NCBI RefSeq assembly: GCF_030272615.1 | Contig: NC_081406.1 | Coordinates: 217,316,997 to 217,380,996 of the forward strand | Reading direction: 5' to 3' | DNA from: Cryptomeria japonica | Lineage: Eukaryota; Streptophyta; Pinopsida; Cupressales; Cupressaceae | Length of the DNA stretch: 64,000 nucleotides | Notes under the pieces: model-generated | Told to the model about the DNA's origin: nothing | Database searches by the model: none | What the model saw: only the letters and a program-made list of their open reading frames with translations | Made by a program: the position numbers and the translations under genes | Part shown: piece by piece, positions 24,700 through 35,696 of the stretch | Numbering within the stretch: the stretch's first letter is position 1 | How the letters are laid out: each line of letters begins with the position of its first letter

Positions 24700-25640
24700 A
24701 CTCTTTCAATTTCTTTAGAAGAGCTTTTGCATGCCTAAAACCTTTCTGGGTTAGGGCACGATCAACAAACCCTAATTTCAGAGAGAGAGGTCCATGACTC
24801 GGAACAATTCATCATTTGCCATGTCATTTATCGGTCTGCACATCACTGGGGCAAAGCGGAGATGTTCCATCATTGCTTGAGCAATCCAAATATTGCACAC
24901 AAATTTCTCAAACATTGAGCGAAGAGTTCCAAGAAGATAAAATTTTAATAACCTGAAATACCATTTGTTCCATTAATGAAATCTACCAATTCAAGATCAC
25001 TGTCTCATTCTTGTTCGAGCTTATAATTTATTCAATATCTTTAATTGAATTTTAAGCTTTGATCTATTAAGACAATTCATCCGCAATCATACTAATGAAT
25101 TAGTTAGAACATGAAAGAAGATTGTATGGGTATACAATCATATTGGAGATTCCTTTTTCATTCTACGAAAGCTAAAAAGAAAAAATTCTAGTTCTAAATT
25201 CTGACTAATCTAAAATTACACTGAAAGAAGATTGTTCGAATATGCAAGCTCACTTGGAGATTCCATTTTCATTTCAGGAAACCCGAATGAAATTTATTTT
25301 GACTCTAAATTTTCACCTGTTTATATCACTCGTAAAATCACAATCAAAACTTAGAACCAAAAAAATTTCATTTCCATTTCCTGATAGGAAAATGAAATCT
25401 CCCAGTGAGCTGGCATAGTCAATTAATCTTCTGCCACTGTCTTTGCAGCAGCTTTAAAGTGGATTTGAGTCCACCAATTTGACCGCTCCAATTTTGAAGT
25501 GATCAGTTCTGTAATCTTCATTCTTCAAGGCTTCCATCAATTGTGGCCACTGCATGCCAAAATCAATTATGTGGACACTCTGCTTCTTTTATGATCTTTA
25601 TAAAAGGATGGGCTTGGTCATGTAAGATGAAATCTCCCAG
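24700..25640 (-). pseudogene. GRAS-family transcription factor pseudogene, copy 2
   Basis: The minus strand encodes 'QSVHIIDFGMQWPQLMEA' at about 25520-25580, a clear GRAS VHIID motif. It is followed by 'LKNEDYRTDHFKIGAV' and, after one stop, 'SGRRLIDYASSLG' (about 25400-25450), which fits the leucine-rich region after VHIID. The C-terminal piece at 24730-24985 resembles copy 1 but is frameshifted. Between them the coding order is disrupted by duplicated ~75-bp blocks, one inverted. GRAS proteins act in the nucleus as transcription regulators. This copy is clearly non-functional as protein. Confidence 0.65.
25241..25417. repeat. Inverted duplication of GRAS coding segment (foldback)
   Basis: 25241-25315 read on the plus strand matches 25343-25417 read on the minus strand at roughly 80% over 75 bp ('tatgc.agctcact.ggagatt' and onward), leaving a 27-nt loop. 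The minus-strand arm is the in-order GRAS segment 'YASSLGDFIF'. A further direct relative of the plus arm lies at 25131-25205. A transcript across this region would fold into a long imperfect hairpin. Confidence 0.8.
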
Positions 25641-26280
25641 AAAAAAATGTATTAGACGATTCATTTGAATTCAGCACGCTTCTGAGGAACATATATATCC
25701 CTAATTCATCTAATACTATAAAAATTTCCATCACAATCATCACACAATCTTCCCGTTATAGAACCAAAGCTACTAAACCTTGGATACGACACACTAATTA
25801 TTATAAAATCTAACGTACGCCTCGGGAATTCAAACAATAATTTTGTTTATTACTTTTGCTTTATCCATTTAGCACTTCACCTCTGAAATTATTAGTTGAA
25901 CCATGAAAAAAAGTGCAACCAATACGACATCCTACGTTATCTACAAAAAAAAATGAGATATTAAATAGATTTAAGGCATGTGGGAGAATAATAATTTGTT
26001 CCCGAATCCAGACAACAATAGCAATTCGTTACGGTTTTTGTAGGTACGTATTATTATTTATTTATGATCAGATTCGATACATTTTGCAGGCTACGAAAAC
26101 GGTGTAAAGCTCCAAGTTTATCTTCCTCACCTTCCGGCAGATTCTCACATCAGAGCCTACAACAGAATCAAGGATTGCAATAAACAAACCACTCTAAGTT
26201 CAATACGATGTTTTTGAATCTACTTTCATTACAGTTATTGAAAATCTATTCTATTTCTTATTAGTAATCGTTGTAGGTAA

Positions 26281-26420
26281 TACTAGCTTACATATATTTG
26301 ATTTTAATCAAATATATATAATACGCGGAGAGATATCTTTATCAAGGGGCTTATTAGAGTTCAGGTACATGATATATATATATATATATATGATTAAAAT
26401 CAAATATATGTAAGCTAGTA
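26281..26420. mobile_element. 140-bp MITE with perfect 30-bp TIRs
   Basis: 26281-26310 and 26391-26420 are exact reverse complements (outer end TACTAGCTTACAT). The interior is 80 bp, partly (TA)n. If the terminal TA pairs are the target duplication, it would fit a Tc1/mariner-type MITE, but no family consensus is recognised. Homology between A1 and A2 stops at its left end. Confidence 0.85.
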
Positions 26421-26594
26421 GCAGTCACGCGTAACATGGGAAACAATAAAAAAATTCAAAATAGAACTATATAATATTATATTATTAATGTTTGTTGCAA
26501 TAATATGTAATATTATTATTGCAATTATTATTATTATTATTTTCTAATCATTTGTGTAATAATATAATAATATACTATTATTATTAATTTATAT
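26421..26594. other. AT-rich, TTA-repeat DNA
   Basis: Short (TTA)n/(ATT)n runs between the MITE and the telomere-like array; nothing else was seen. Confidence 0.6.
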
Positions 26595-29500
26595 TGTTGT
26601 GAGTATAATGAACATTAGGGTTATAATTGTAATGAGGGTTAGTATTATACTTAGGATTTGGGTTAGGGTTGGAGTAAGGGTTAGGGTTGGGGTGAGGGTT
26701 AGGATTGGGGTTAATCTTAGTGATTGTAATTAGGGCTAGGGTTAAAGATTATAATTATTAATTATAAATAAAATAAGGGTTAGGGTTAGGGTTAGAATTA
26801 TAATTAGGATTAGGGTTAGGGTTAGGGTTAGGGTTAAGATTGCAAGTAAAGATAGTATGTGATGATAGCTATAAGAGTTAGAGTTTGGGTTAGGATTGGG
26901 GTTGGGGCTAGAATAGGGTTAGGGTCAGGGTTAGAATTATAATTAGGATTAGGGTTATAATTATAATTAGCATTAGGGTTAAAGATTGTAATTAATGATT
27001 ATAATTAAAATTAGAGTTAGTATTAGGGCCAGAATTAGGGTTACGGTTAGGGTTATAATTATAATCAAGGTTAGGGTTATATTTAGGATTATAATTAGGG
27101 TTAGGGCTAGGGTTAGTATTGGGGTTAGTCTTAGTGATTATAATTAAGGTAAGGTTTAAAGATTATAATTAGTGATTATAATTTAAATTAGGGTTAGGAT
27201 TAGGGTTAGGATTAGGGTTAGGGTTAAGATTGCAATGAAAGATAATATGTGATGATAAATATAAGAGTTAGGGTATGGGTTATGATTAGGGTTGTTAGGG
27301 TTAGGGTTAAGTTTTGGGTTAGATATAAAGTTAGGTTTTGGGTCATTATCAGGTCAGGGTTGGGGTAAGGGTTAGGATTGGTGTTAATCTTAGTGATTGT
27401 AATTAGGGTTAGGGTTAAAGATTATAATTATTAATTATAAATAAAATTAGGGTTAGGGTTATGGCTAGAATTATAATTATGATTAGGGTTAGGGTTAGGG
27501 TTAAGATTGTAATTAAAAGTAGTATGTGATGATAGGTATAAGAGTGATGGTTTGGGTTGAGATTAGGGTTGGGGGTAGAATAGGGTTAGGGTTATAATTA
27601 TAATTAGCGTGAGGATTAAAGATTATAATTAGTGATAGTTAGGGTTAGAATTAGGGTTAGTATTGGGGTTAGTCTTAGTGATTATAATTAGGGTAAGGTT
27701 TAAATATTATAATGAGTGATTATAATTAAAATTAGAGTTAGGGTTAAGATTGCAATGAAAGATAGTATGTGATGATAGATATAAGAGTTAGGGTTTGGGT
27801 CAGGATTAGGGTTGTTAGGGTTAGGGTTAGGTTTTAGGTTAGATATAAAGTTAGGTTTTGGGTCGTTATCAGGTTAGGGTTGGGGTTACTATGTAAATCA
27901 AAGGGATTTATAGTATTATATATAAAATAAAAGTTATATTTAGTTTTAGTTAATTATAAAGAGTTATTATTGTAGGATAATGATTGGGGTAAGGGTTGAG
28001 GTTCAATTAGAATCAGTATTAGGGTTAGGGATAGGGTTTAATTAGGATTAGGGTTAGCATTACAAATAAATTAAGGTTAGAGTAAGTGTTATGACTCAAG
28101 AAGGGTTAGGATTTAAGGATAAAGCATGTTGTTAGGCTTTCAGCTATATAATAGAGCTTTGTTTGAAGGTTAGCATTAGAATTTAATTAGGGTTATAGGT
28201 TATGTTAGCATAAAGATTGGAGATATTGTCATGCATAGGTTGGATTTACAATCAAGGTCAGTTTAGGGTTATGGTTGAGGTTCAAAATAGGGTTTAAATA
28301 GTAATTATGGTTAAGATTAATTTTAAGGTTAGGTTATTATAAGGGTTTAGCTACAGTTAATGCTAGGGTATAATTATGGTTAGAATTAGGGTTGTTATTA
28401 AACTACATTAGGGTTCTAGGGTTAAATTAGTATTACACTTCAATTAGGATTAGGGTTTGGGTTGGATTAGGGTTAGGATTAGAGTTCAATTAGGGATAGG
28501 ATTTAATTATGGTTACAATTGAGGAAAATGGTTAAGTTTAAGAATAGGGTTCAATTAAATGGCTAGATTAGGGATCAAGTAGTATTTAGGGTTCAAATCT
28601 ATGGTTAGAGTTGAGTTTAGGGTTATCATTCAATTAGAGGGACTAGGATGAAGGGTTAGATTTTGGGTTAGGATTAGAGTTAGGATTTAAGATTATGGTT
28701 AGCATTAGGGTTTAGTTTTAAGGTTAAGTTTATGGTTAGGGTTACAATTACATTTAGGTTTACATCAAAGTTAGGGTTAGAATTAGGGTTATAGTTCCAT
28801 TAAATTAAGGTTAGGGTTAAATTAGTATTAAAGTTCAATTAGGATTAGGGTTTGGGATAGATTAAGGTTAATAATAGATTAGAAATAAACTTTAATTTTG
28901 GTTAGGGTTAAGTTTATAGTAGAATTATTGTTAGGGTCAAGGTTTAGGATTGTGGCTAGACTAGAGTTCTGATTAGGGTTAGGGTAAGGATTATGATTAG
29001 GGTTATGGTTTGGTGTTATGGCTAGGGTTAAGGTTAGGTTTAAGATTATGGTTATCGCCATATGATTATGGCTAGGGTTAGGGTTTACATCATAGCTAGA
29101 CTTAGGTTTAGGTTTAGGGTTAGGGTTAAGGTTAGGTTTAGATTTAGGATTTACATCACATGTGCTTGGGGTTAGGATAAGGATTATGGTTGGGATTAGG
29201 GATTAATATTAAGGTTAGGGTTAGGTTTTAAGGTTAGGATTAAGATTATAAATAGCATTTCTTCTTAAGATTAGGGAAAGGTTTCGAGTTATGGTCAGGG
29301 TTATGGTTATGGTTGGGATTAGGTTTTAGGGTTATGGATAAATATTATTGTTAGGGTTAGGGTTTATGGTTATGCTTAGGTTAGGGTTGAGGTTTAGAGT
29401 TATGGTTAGGATTATGGTTAAGGTTGTGGTTTACATCACGGTTGGGGTAGCAGTTAGGGTTAGGTTTATGGCTAGGCTTAAGGTTACAGTTATGATTAGG

Positions 29501-30720
29501 ATTATGGCTAGGGTTAGGGTTTACATCATGGTTAGGGTTAGGGTTAAGGGTTAGTGTTGATATTAATGTTATTTTTAATATCATGTTTATGGTTAGGGTT
29601 ATAAATAGTGTTAAGATTCAGATAGGCTTAGGGTTGAGGATAAAATATGTTGTTAGGAATTTATAATGAAGCTTGAGTTTAAGGTTAGGTATAACATTTA
29701 ATTAGTGTTAAGGATACCATTTAATTAAGGCTAGGGTCAAGTTATGGGTTACATTACCATAAAGGTTTAATTAGGGTTTGGGTCAATGTTATGTTATGTT
29801 TAGGGTTAAGAATACGTTAGGGTTTCTAGGTTGTTGTTAAAGATGTGGCTTTATTAAGGTTAGGATTAATTTTAGGGCTAGGTTATTGTTAGGGTTAGAT
29901 TAGGGTTATGGTAAAGATTAGGTTATGATTAAAATTAATATTCTAGGATAAAGCTTGGGGTTAAGGTTAGGGTTTGGGTTATAGTTTAAGGTTGGAGATA
30001 AGGTTTGATTAGGGTTATGTTTTTGATAAAGGTAAACGGGTTTTTCATAGACCTGAAATTAAAAGTTTTACCTAATTAGGGTTATGTTATGTTAGTAAAA
30101 AGATTTAATTAGGGTTGGGATCCAATTATCTCTAGATTAGGGATATATAAAGGTTAAGGTTTGATTACATGGTAAGGATTTAGGTATAGTTAGCGTTAGT
30201 ATTATAATTCAATTAGGGTTAGAATTCGGGTTATGATTCAATTACATTAGGCTTAAGGTTTGGGCTATAATTTAATTACGGTTAGGGTTCCATTAGGGTT
30301 AAATTATAGTTATGGTAAAGATTAGGCTATCATTAAAGTTACTATTCTAGGATAAAGATTGGGATTAGGGCTAGGGTTTGGGCTATAGTTTAAGGTTGGG
30401 GCTAAGGTTTAATTAGGGTTATGTTATGTTAGCACAAAGATCTAATTAGGGTTAGGATTTAATTATAGGGTTAGAATTAGGGTTGTGATTCAATTACATT
30501 AGGCTTAAGGTTAGGGTTGTAATTTAATTATGATTAGGGTTCAATTAGGGTTAGGGTTTGATTGTTGAATACAAATTGATTTAGTATTAGAATTCAATCA
30601 ATTTCATTTAGGGTTAGGGTTTGATTATTGAATAAGGATTGATTTAGTATTACAATTCAATCACATTTTAATTAGTTAAGGTTAGGGTTAGTGTTAAAGT
30701 TTGATCATAACCCTAGTTCA
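26595..30720 (+). repeat. Interstitial telomere-like TTAGGG field
   Basis: About 4.1 kb in which the plus strand is a degenerate array of TTAGGG hexamers and variants (TTATGG, TTGGGG, ATTAGGG, GTTATAATTA). All are in one orientation, with pure runs of four or more at about 26816-26838. Most spacings are 6 nt rather than the 7 nt of the usual plant telomere TTTAGGG. Frames encoding Val/Arg/Met-rich or Asn/Pro-rich peptides are artefacts. The right edge dissolves near 30720 with a single inverted 'taaccctag'. Confidence 0.9.
26830..27900 (+). repeat. Higher-order repeat within the TTAGGG field
   Basis: A non-telomeric motif 'aagattg.aat.aaa..tagtatgtgatgata' occurs near 26832, 27230, 27508 and 27749. 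It is followed each time by 'ataagagt' and GGGTT-type repeats, and in two cases by an identical 'agatataaagttaggttttgggtc' tail. The array was therefore amplified as 240-400-bp composite units, not only as hexamers. Confidence 0.8.
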
Positions 30721-31032
30721 ATGACTATTTAAAACATACACATTAAATATATTTTGTGTTTAATAGAAAAAATATTTAGGAAAGAGAATTTAGAATAAAA
30801 TTATACCTCCCATGTAGGACTTAAACACAACTAAACAAAAAATAACTTATTATTTAATTTACCATGAAATCAACAATGTTAAGACATCCAATCAGATTAT
30901 TAAATGAATACATTATAATTGAATCTAACTTGCATGATCAATCTAACCAAAGCTATCATATTAGTAGGATTAGAATAAAATTATATATGTCCAAATTGAG
31001 TTTAAGATTAAAATTATTAACATAGAAATTCT
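30721..31032. repeat. AT-rich satellite monomer left of LINE
   Basis: 'acattataattgaatctaac' and 'tatcatatta.taggatta' match 37720-37790 on the far side of the LINE, showing that the LINE landed inside a diverged ~225-bp tandem repeat. Confidence 0.7.
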
Positions 31033-31565
31033 TATTTTATTTTTTTTCAATAAAAGTGGATTATTCCACTAAAATTTTTTATTAATATTTTTTATTTTTT
31101 ACACAGGATTCAAAGTGCATACCAGAGGAAAGAACCCTAGGAAGAAAACCTTCGGTCACAGCTCATAAAATAAACCTATAGTATCTAACAGATCTATTTA
31201 TACACCCCACCCAAAACCACATACAAAATGCGGTCACAACACATATAATATCAGTTTTGCATAGAGCCCATATGATAATTTGCCAAAAAAACCCATCAGA
31301 TAATTTTCAAATGTAGACTCCATAGCTGCTATCAATGGAAGAAGACAAAATTTTATAAAGCCTTGTGCCAAATCCCATGAGCCAAAAACCTTCCTGCCAA
31401 AAAAGAAAGTATCAAAAAACCTTTGGAAAAACACTATTATATCAAATACCATGGCCTCGAACTCTTCTCCAGACAATGAACATGAATACTTGAAATGAAA
31501 GGGGAAAGCGTGAATAATTATCATCATAAAATTTTACATCGACGTTACTCAAGAAAATCATATGA

Positions 31566-32194
31566 CTATTGTTGCAAACTTTTCCATACCCTAGAAGGAA
31601 TTTCCTCAAAACCCACCTCTCGCTGATTAGCATTGCTATCAATGGCTAAATTTGCCAAATAATTTGCAATCTTATTAACTTCTCTGTAACAATGGGATAC
31701 CAAGAAAGATTCAAAAAATTCTAATTTTTGTAAAATGGGACAAGTATATACTGCAAATTCCAACAATTCAATTTATTTTTCATAACACATTGAATAATCA
31801 CCATAGAATCACCTTCAATTATTAAGTCTTTAATTCCCAAAGAGATTGCCATATCCAATCCAAAAGACAAAGCATGAAATTCCACATAATTGTTAGTTTT
31901 AAAACCAATAGCATGACACTTAGCTCGAATAAAATTTGCATTGTGATCATAAATTACCATGCCTACCCCAGCTGGCCCAGGATTACCACGAGAGGCCCCA
32001 TCACAATTCAGTTTAAAGTGCCCCGGTGGAGGAGGTTTCCATCTAGCAGAGCATCTATTACCTATTGCATCATTCTTTTTTAAAATTGAACCATGAGAGG
32101 GTAAAATTGATAGCAGCTTCCAAACTCTAGTAACTCTACTATCCCAATGTGAAAAAGAAGTAAGATTTTCCAAATGATTATAAATAAATGACAA
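31566..32194 (-). pseudogene. LINE ORF2: C-terminal RNase H domain
   Basis: 'FKLNCDGASRGNPGPAG' (catalytic Asp), 'YVEFHALSFGLDMA' (Glu), 'LIIEGDSMVII' (Asp) and 'HCYREVNKIANYLA' form the RVT_3-type RNase H found at the end of a plant LINE clade. The last motif usually has Asp where this copy has Asn. A frameshift near 31740 splits the domain into 32194-31721 and 31766-31566. The domain would remove the RNA strand during replication. Confidence 0.85.
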
Positions 32195-32426
32195 AGCAAC
32201 CTCAGAGATTAAAGACTCAATTTTAATAGAACCTCAGACACAGGAGACCTTGATTTTTTAAATATCCTATTGTTTCTCTCTAGCCAAACATTTCAAATCA
32301 CAATAGATGGAGATATGATCCAAAGACATGCATAAAAAGATAGGCAAACATAAAGGGCCAAGATCTAAAATGGGAAATGAGATCCTTACCAATAACAAAG
32401 GATATATTTAACTTCTCAAACAACCA

Positions 32427-33422
32427 CTACCAACATTCATAAGCATAATCACAATGTAGGAACAAGTGTGAAGAAGATTCCAAATTTTCGTTACAAAGGA
32501 CACAAGGGAAAACAATAGTAATACCAAGCCTGTCTAGTCTCATACTTGTAAGGACTCTATCCTGAACTGCCAACCAAGCCAAGGCTCCATCTTTGGGAAG
32601 ACAAGGCGAATGCCAAAACAACCTATAAGGCCAAGAAAATAAATCTTGAGCAACCATAAGACAGTTGTAACCATCTTTAACAGTGTACTTACCAGAAATA
32701 TTCTTTGTCCAAATAAGTTCATCCTCAAAATCAGAAAGAAATACAATTCTATCCCCCAAAATCTTTTCAAAATCTAATTTCATTCTTTGATCAACATATA
32801 AGAAATCAATCAACTTCCATCTAGCTAGCTTAAGGGGTCCACTAGTCACAATTTCAAAATAATCTGCTACAAAAACACCCCAAAGGGAGGAAAGAACAGT
32901 GATCAGAGGAGACCAATCCCTAATATTCACCAAATGTGTGTGTCCATTCCATACTTCATTTGAGAATCTGACCTTTCTACCATTAGGAGCAATCCATGAG
33001 AGATGAGGCAAAATAACTGATCTACATTTATAAAGGAAATTCCAAATAGCAAAACCCGAAGGCAAATTTGAGACTTTAAAAATGTACTCTCTCGGTCCAT
33101 TATTTAAATATTTGGCAAACATAATCTATGCACATAAGGAGCTAGGCTTGTCATATAATTTCCAAACCAACTTAGCAACTAAGGCTAAATTCTGATTCTC
33201 TAGACTCTGAATTCATGTTCCCCCAAGTTCCTTAGGCAAACATACCTTATCCCATGCAACTAAAGGGAGTTTCTTCTTGCCATCTTTATTATTGTTCCAA
33301 AGAAAATCTCTAAGAGTATCCTGTAAACTAACAATGGCTGCTTTTGGAGACTTCAAAACATACATGAGATATATGGGAAGAACATTCAAAACAGACTTGA
33401 TGAGAACAATTTTACCCACCAA
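32427..33422 (-). pseudogene. LINE ORF2: RT connection and zf-RVT-like region
   Basis: 'MVGKIVLIKSVLNVLPIYLMYV' at 33422 is the standard post-RT segment. 33122-32427 contains 'DRIVFLSDFEDELIWTKNISGKYTVKDGY' and ends 'CVLCNENLESSSHLFLHCDYAYECW', the CxxC...HxxxxC pattern of the zf-RVT (reverse-transcriptase zinc-binding) domain. Both lie in the same frame as the endonuclease, separated by stops. Confidence 0.8.
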
Positions 33423-33581
33423 AGTTAACCATCTATGATTCCATGAGAGAATTCTTTTAGAAATGACTGAAATAATCTTATCCCAAAAACCAATATTATC
33501 CTATTTAACAAAGAAAGGAATCCCAAGGTAAGTACATGGAAGATTTCTAGTCTCAAATCCCCAAAAGGATTGCAACCTATC

Positions 33582-34553
33582 CTAAACCAGTTGTGATGTA
33601 TTAAAGAAATAAATCTTTGATTTATCACCATTCACTTTCTGACCAGAAAATAATGCATAATTTTGTATTATTCCTTTAATCACTTTTGCCTCAACCAACG
33701 AAGCATGTCCAAATAATAGAGTATCATCTGCAAAGAGACAATAAGAAATACTTTGGGGAATATTCTGAATCCTTATACCTTTCCAAAAACCCCCCACTTT
33801 AGTAGCCCTAATAGCCCAACTAAAGGTTTCAGCTAGGAGAATAAACAAAAAGGGAGAAAGGGGATCTCCTTGTCTCAAACCCCTAGAGGAAGTGAAAAAA
33901 CCACATGGAGAACCATTAATTAAAACCAAGAATCTTGCAGAAGAAATACATGTCGGGGTTCTTTGGGTGGAAATAGAATGCAACACCTCATGTGCTACAA
34001 TTGCGCCCTCTGTCATCTCCCTTTCGGGAACAAAACCACCTTGCTCTAATGAAATGATCCTAGGTAGAATTTTTGCCAACCTAAGGGAAATTGCCTTCGT
34101 AAATATCTTATACAAAGTGTTACATAAAGCAATGGGGCGGAAGTCAGTAAAAATCTTAGTATCCTCTTTTTTAGGAATAATTGCAATCATTGTAGTATTA
34201 AGTTCTTTTAAAATGGACATATTTCTCCTAGATTCCTCGAGAGCCAATAAAACATCATTTCCCACAAAATCCCAACATTTCTGAAAAAATAAAAGAGTAA
34301 AACCATCAGGTGCCAGGGCTTTATCTGAATGCATGGCAAAGACAACACTCTTAACTTCTTCTAAGGAAAAGGGAGACATCAACATCTTGTTGTCTTCCAA
34401 AGATACTAAAGGAGGAATATTAGATATAATATCATTGCTGAGATTTCCATTTTCTGAAGATAATAATGACTTAAAAAACCTAACTGCCTCTGAAGCAATG
34501 TCCTCTGGCTCTGTCAATAAATTCCCATTCTGACACTGAATACAAGATATCAT
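33582..34553 (-). pseudogene. LINE ORF2: reverse transcriptase lacking motif A
   Basis: A 323-codon open frame with 'PDGFTLLFFQKCWDFVG', 'NTTMIAIIPKKEDTKIFTDFRPIALCNTLYKI', 'GLRQGDPLSPFLFILLAE' and 'CLFADDTLLFGHA'. The order is that of a plant L1 RT. However, 'HEVLHSISTQRTP' runs directly into 'CISSARFLVLINGS'; the roughly 40 residues that normally lie between, including catalytic motif A (the D of the KAYDR block), are absent with the frame preserved. The enzyme should therefore be inactive despite the open frame. Downstream 33631-33213 continues the RT/thumb region with a frame change. Confidence 0.85.
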
Positions 34554-35696
34554 ATTCTTACATCTTTTAATCTTAGTTGAAGAATGAAAAAATTTTGTGT
34601 TCCTATCACCATCTGAAAGCCATAACTCTCTAGATTTCTATCTCCAATAGATTTCCTCTCTAGCTAGCACCTCCTCAAGCTGTAATTTTAGTGACTTCAA
34701 TTCATCAAAAACTTGTGGCACCATACCATGTTGAAGCACATGAGTATTAAAACACTCAATCGTATCTTGAATCCTTTGTTTCTCATGAAAAATGTTCTTA
34801 AAATGCGAGATATTCCATTCCCTAATATTCAATTTCAAATAACTTAACTTCTTAGCAATCTGAAACATACGGGACCCAGAACAAAAAGGAGCCGAATTCC
34901 ACCATTTCATAAGCAAAGGCAAAAAGGAAGAATCCCTAAACCACATGGGCTCAAATTTAAATGGAGATTTAAAAGAAGCCCTATCCTCAATAACTGAAAG
35001 GGAAATTGGAAAATGATCAGAACCTGAGACCGGTAGAATAGAGGAAAAGAATTCAAAATCTGAATCAATCCAATTCTCAGATAACAAAAACCGATCTAAT
35101 CTCTCAGCAATCTGAGAAAAATCCCTTCTCATGTTTGTCCATGTGAAAACCCCATTCTGAGACTTACAATCAAAATGGCTCATATCAAAAATGAAATCCC
35201 CAAAGTCATCCATAATCCTTTTATTAGGGAAAACACCTCCTCTTTTCTCATCTAGATCAATGATAGCATTAAAATTACCCCTGAAGATAATAAAGGAAAC
35301 ATGTTTTAATGGAGAAGAAATCCTCTTTAATTCACCCCATAACTTACTCTTCCCTTGAATTCTTGACAGAGCATAAATGTTAAAAAGCCAGAATTTAACC
35401 TTCGAAATCTTGCTTATAACTAAAGCCAACATCCAATTTGTAGCAGATGCCACTAACTATACCTCAATATTATAATTATTCCAAAGCAATGCAAAACCTC
35501 CTGAAGCACCACAAGCCGAAGAAGAAAGAAAATTGCACCTTCTCCAAGATGAAAAAACCAAATTAGCAGACTCCTTTGACAACTTTGTTTCTTGCAACAT
35601 ATAAATATCACACTTAATTAAGTCCATTTGAGACTTAATTAAGCATCTCCTATTAGGGGCATTTAAGCTCCTAACAATCCAAGAAATAATTCTCAT
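34554..35696 (-). pseudogene. LINE ORF2: APE-type endonuclease
   Basis: The ATG at 35696 begins 'MRIISWIVRSLN', then 'IYMLQETKL' with the conserved Glu. The second block (35453-34638) has 'FRGNFNAIIDLDEKRGG', 'WTNMRRDFSQIAERLDRFL' and 'SGSDHFPISL' with the terminal SDH motif. The family nicks target DNA to prime reverse transcription. Two catalytic-region changes are visible: Ile where Asn is usual in the first motif, and Asn where Asp is usual in GDFNA. One stop separates the blocks and another follows. Confidence 0.8.

Larger units (their letters stand above)
24111..26282. repeat. Segmental duplication A2
   Basis: Second copy of segment A (see 14080-16079). It retains two blocks missing in A1, including an inverted GRAS fragment. 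Its right end coincides with the start of the MITE at 26281. Confidence 0.9.

Noticed and set aside
24700-25640. miR171 target site in the GRAS pseudogene
   Set aside because: I looked for the known site next to the VHIID region but could not see a convincing match in the broken sequence.
28879-29584. Val/Arg/Met-rich and Asn/Pro-rich frames in the telomere-like field
   Set aside because: Translations of TTAGGG variants on either strand.
26595-30720. A true chromosome end
   Set aside because: The array is degenerate, is flanked on both sides by ordinary repeats and retroelements, and unique sequence continues beyond it.
33892-34533. Plus-strand frames across the LINE RT, and plus-strand frames at 36680-37220
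   Set aside because: Antisense shadows of LINE ORF2 and ORF1 without family resemblance.
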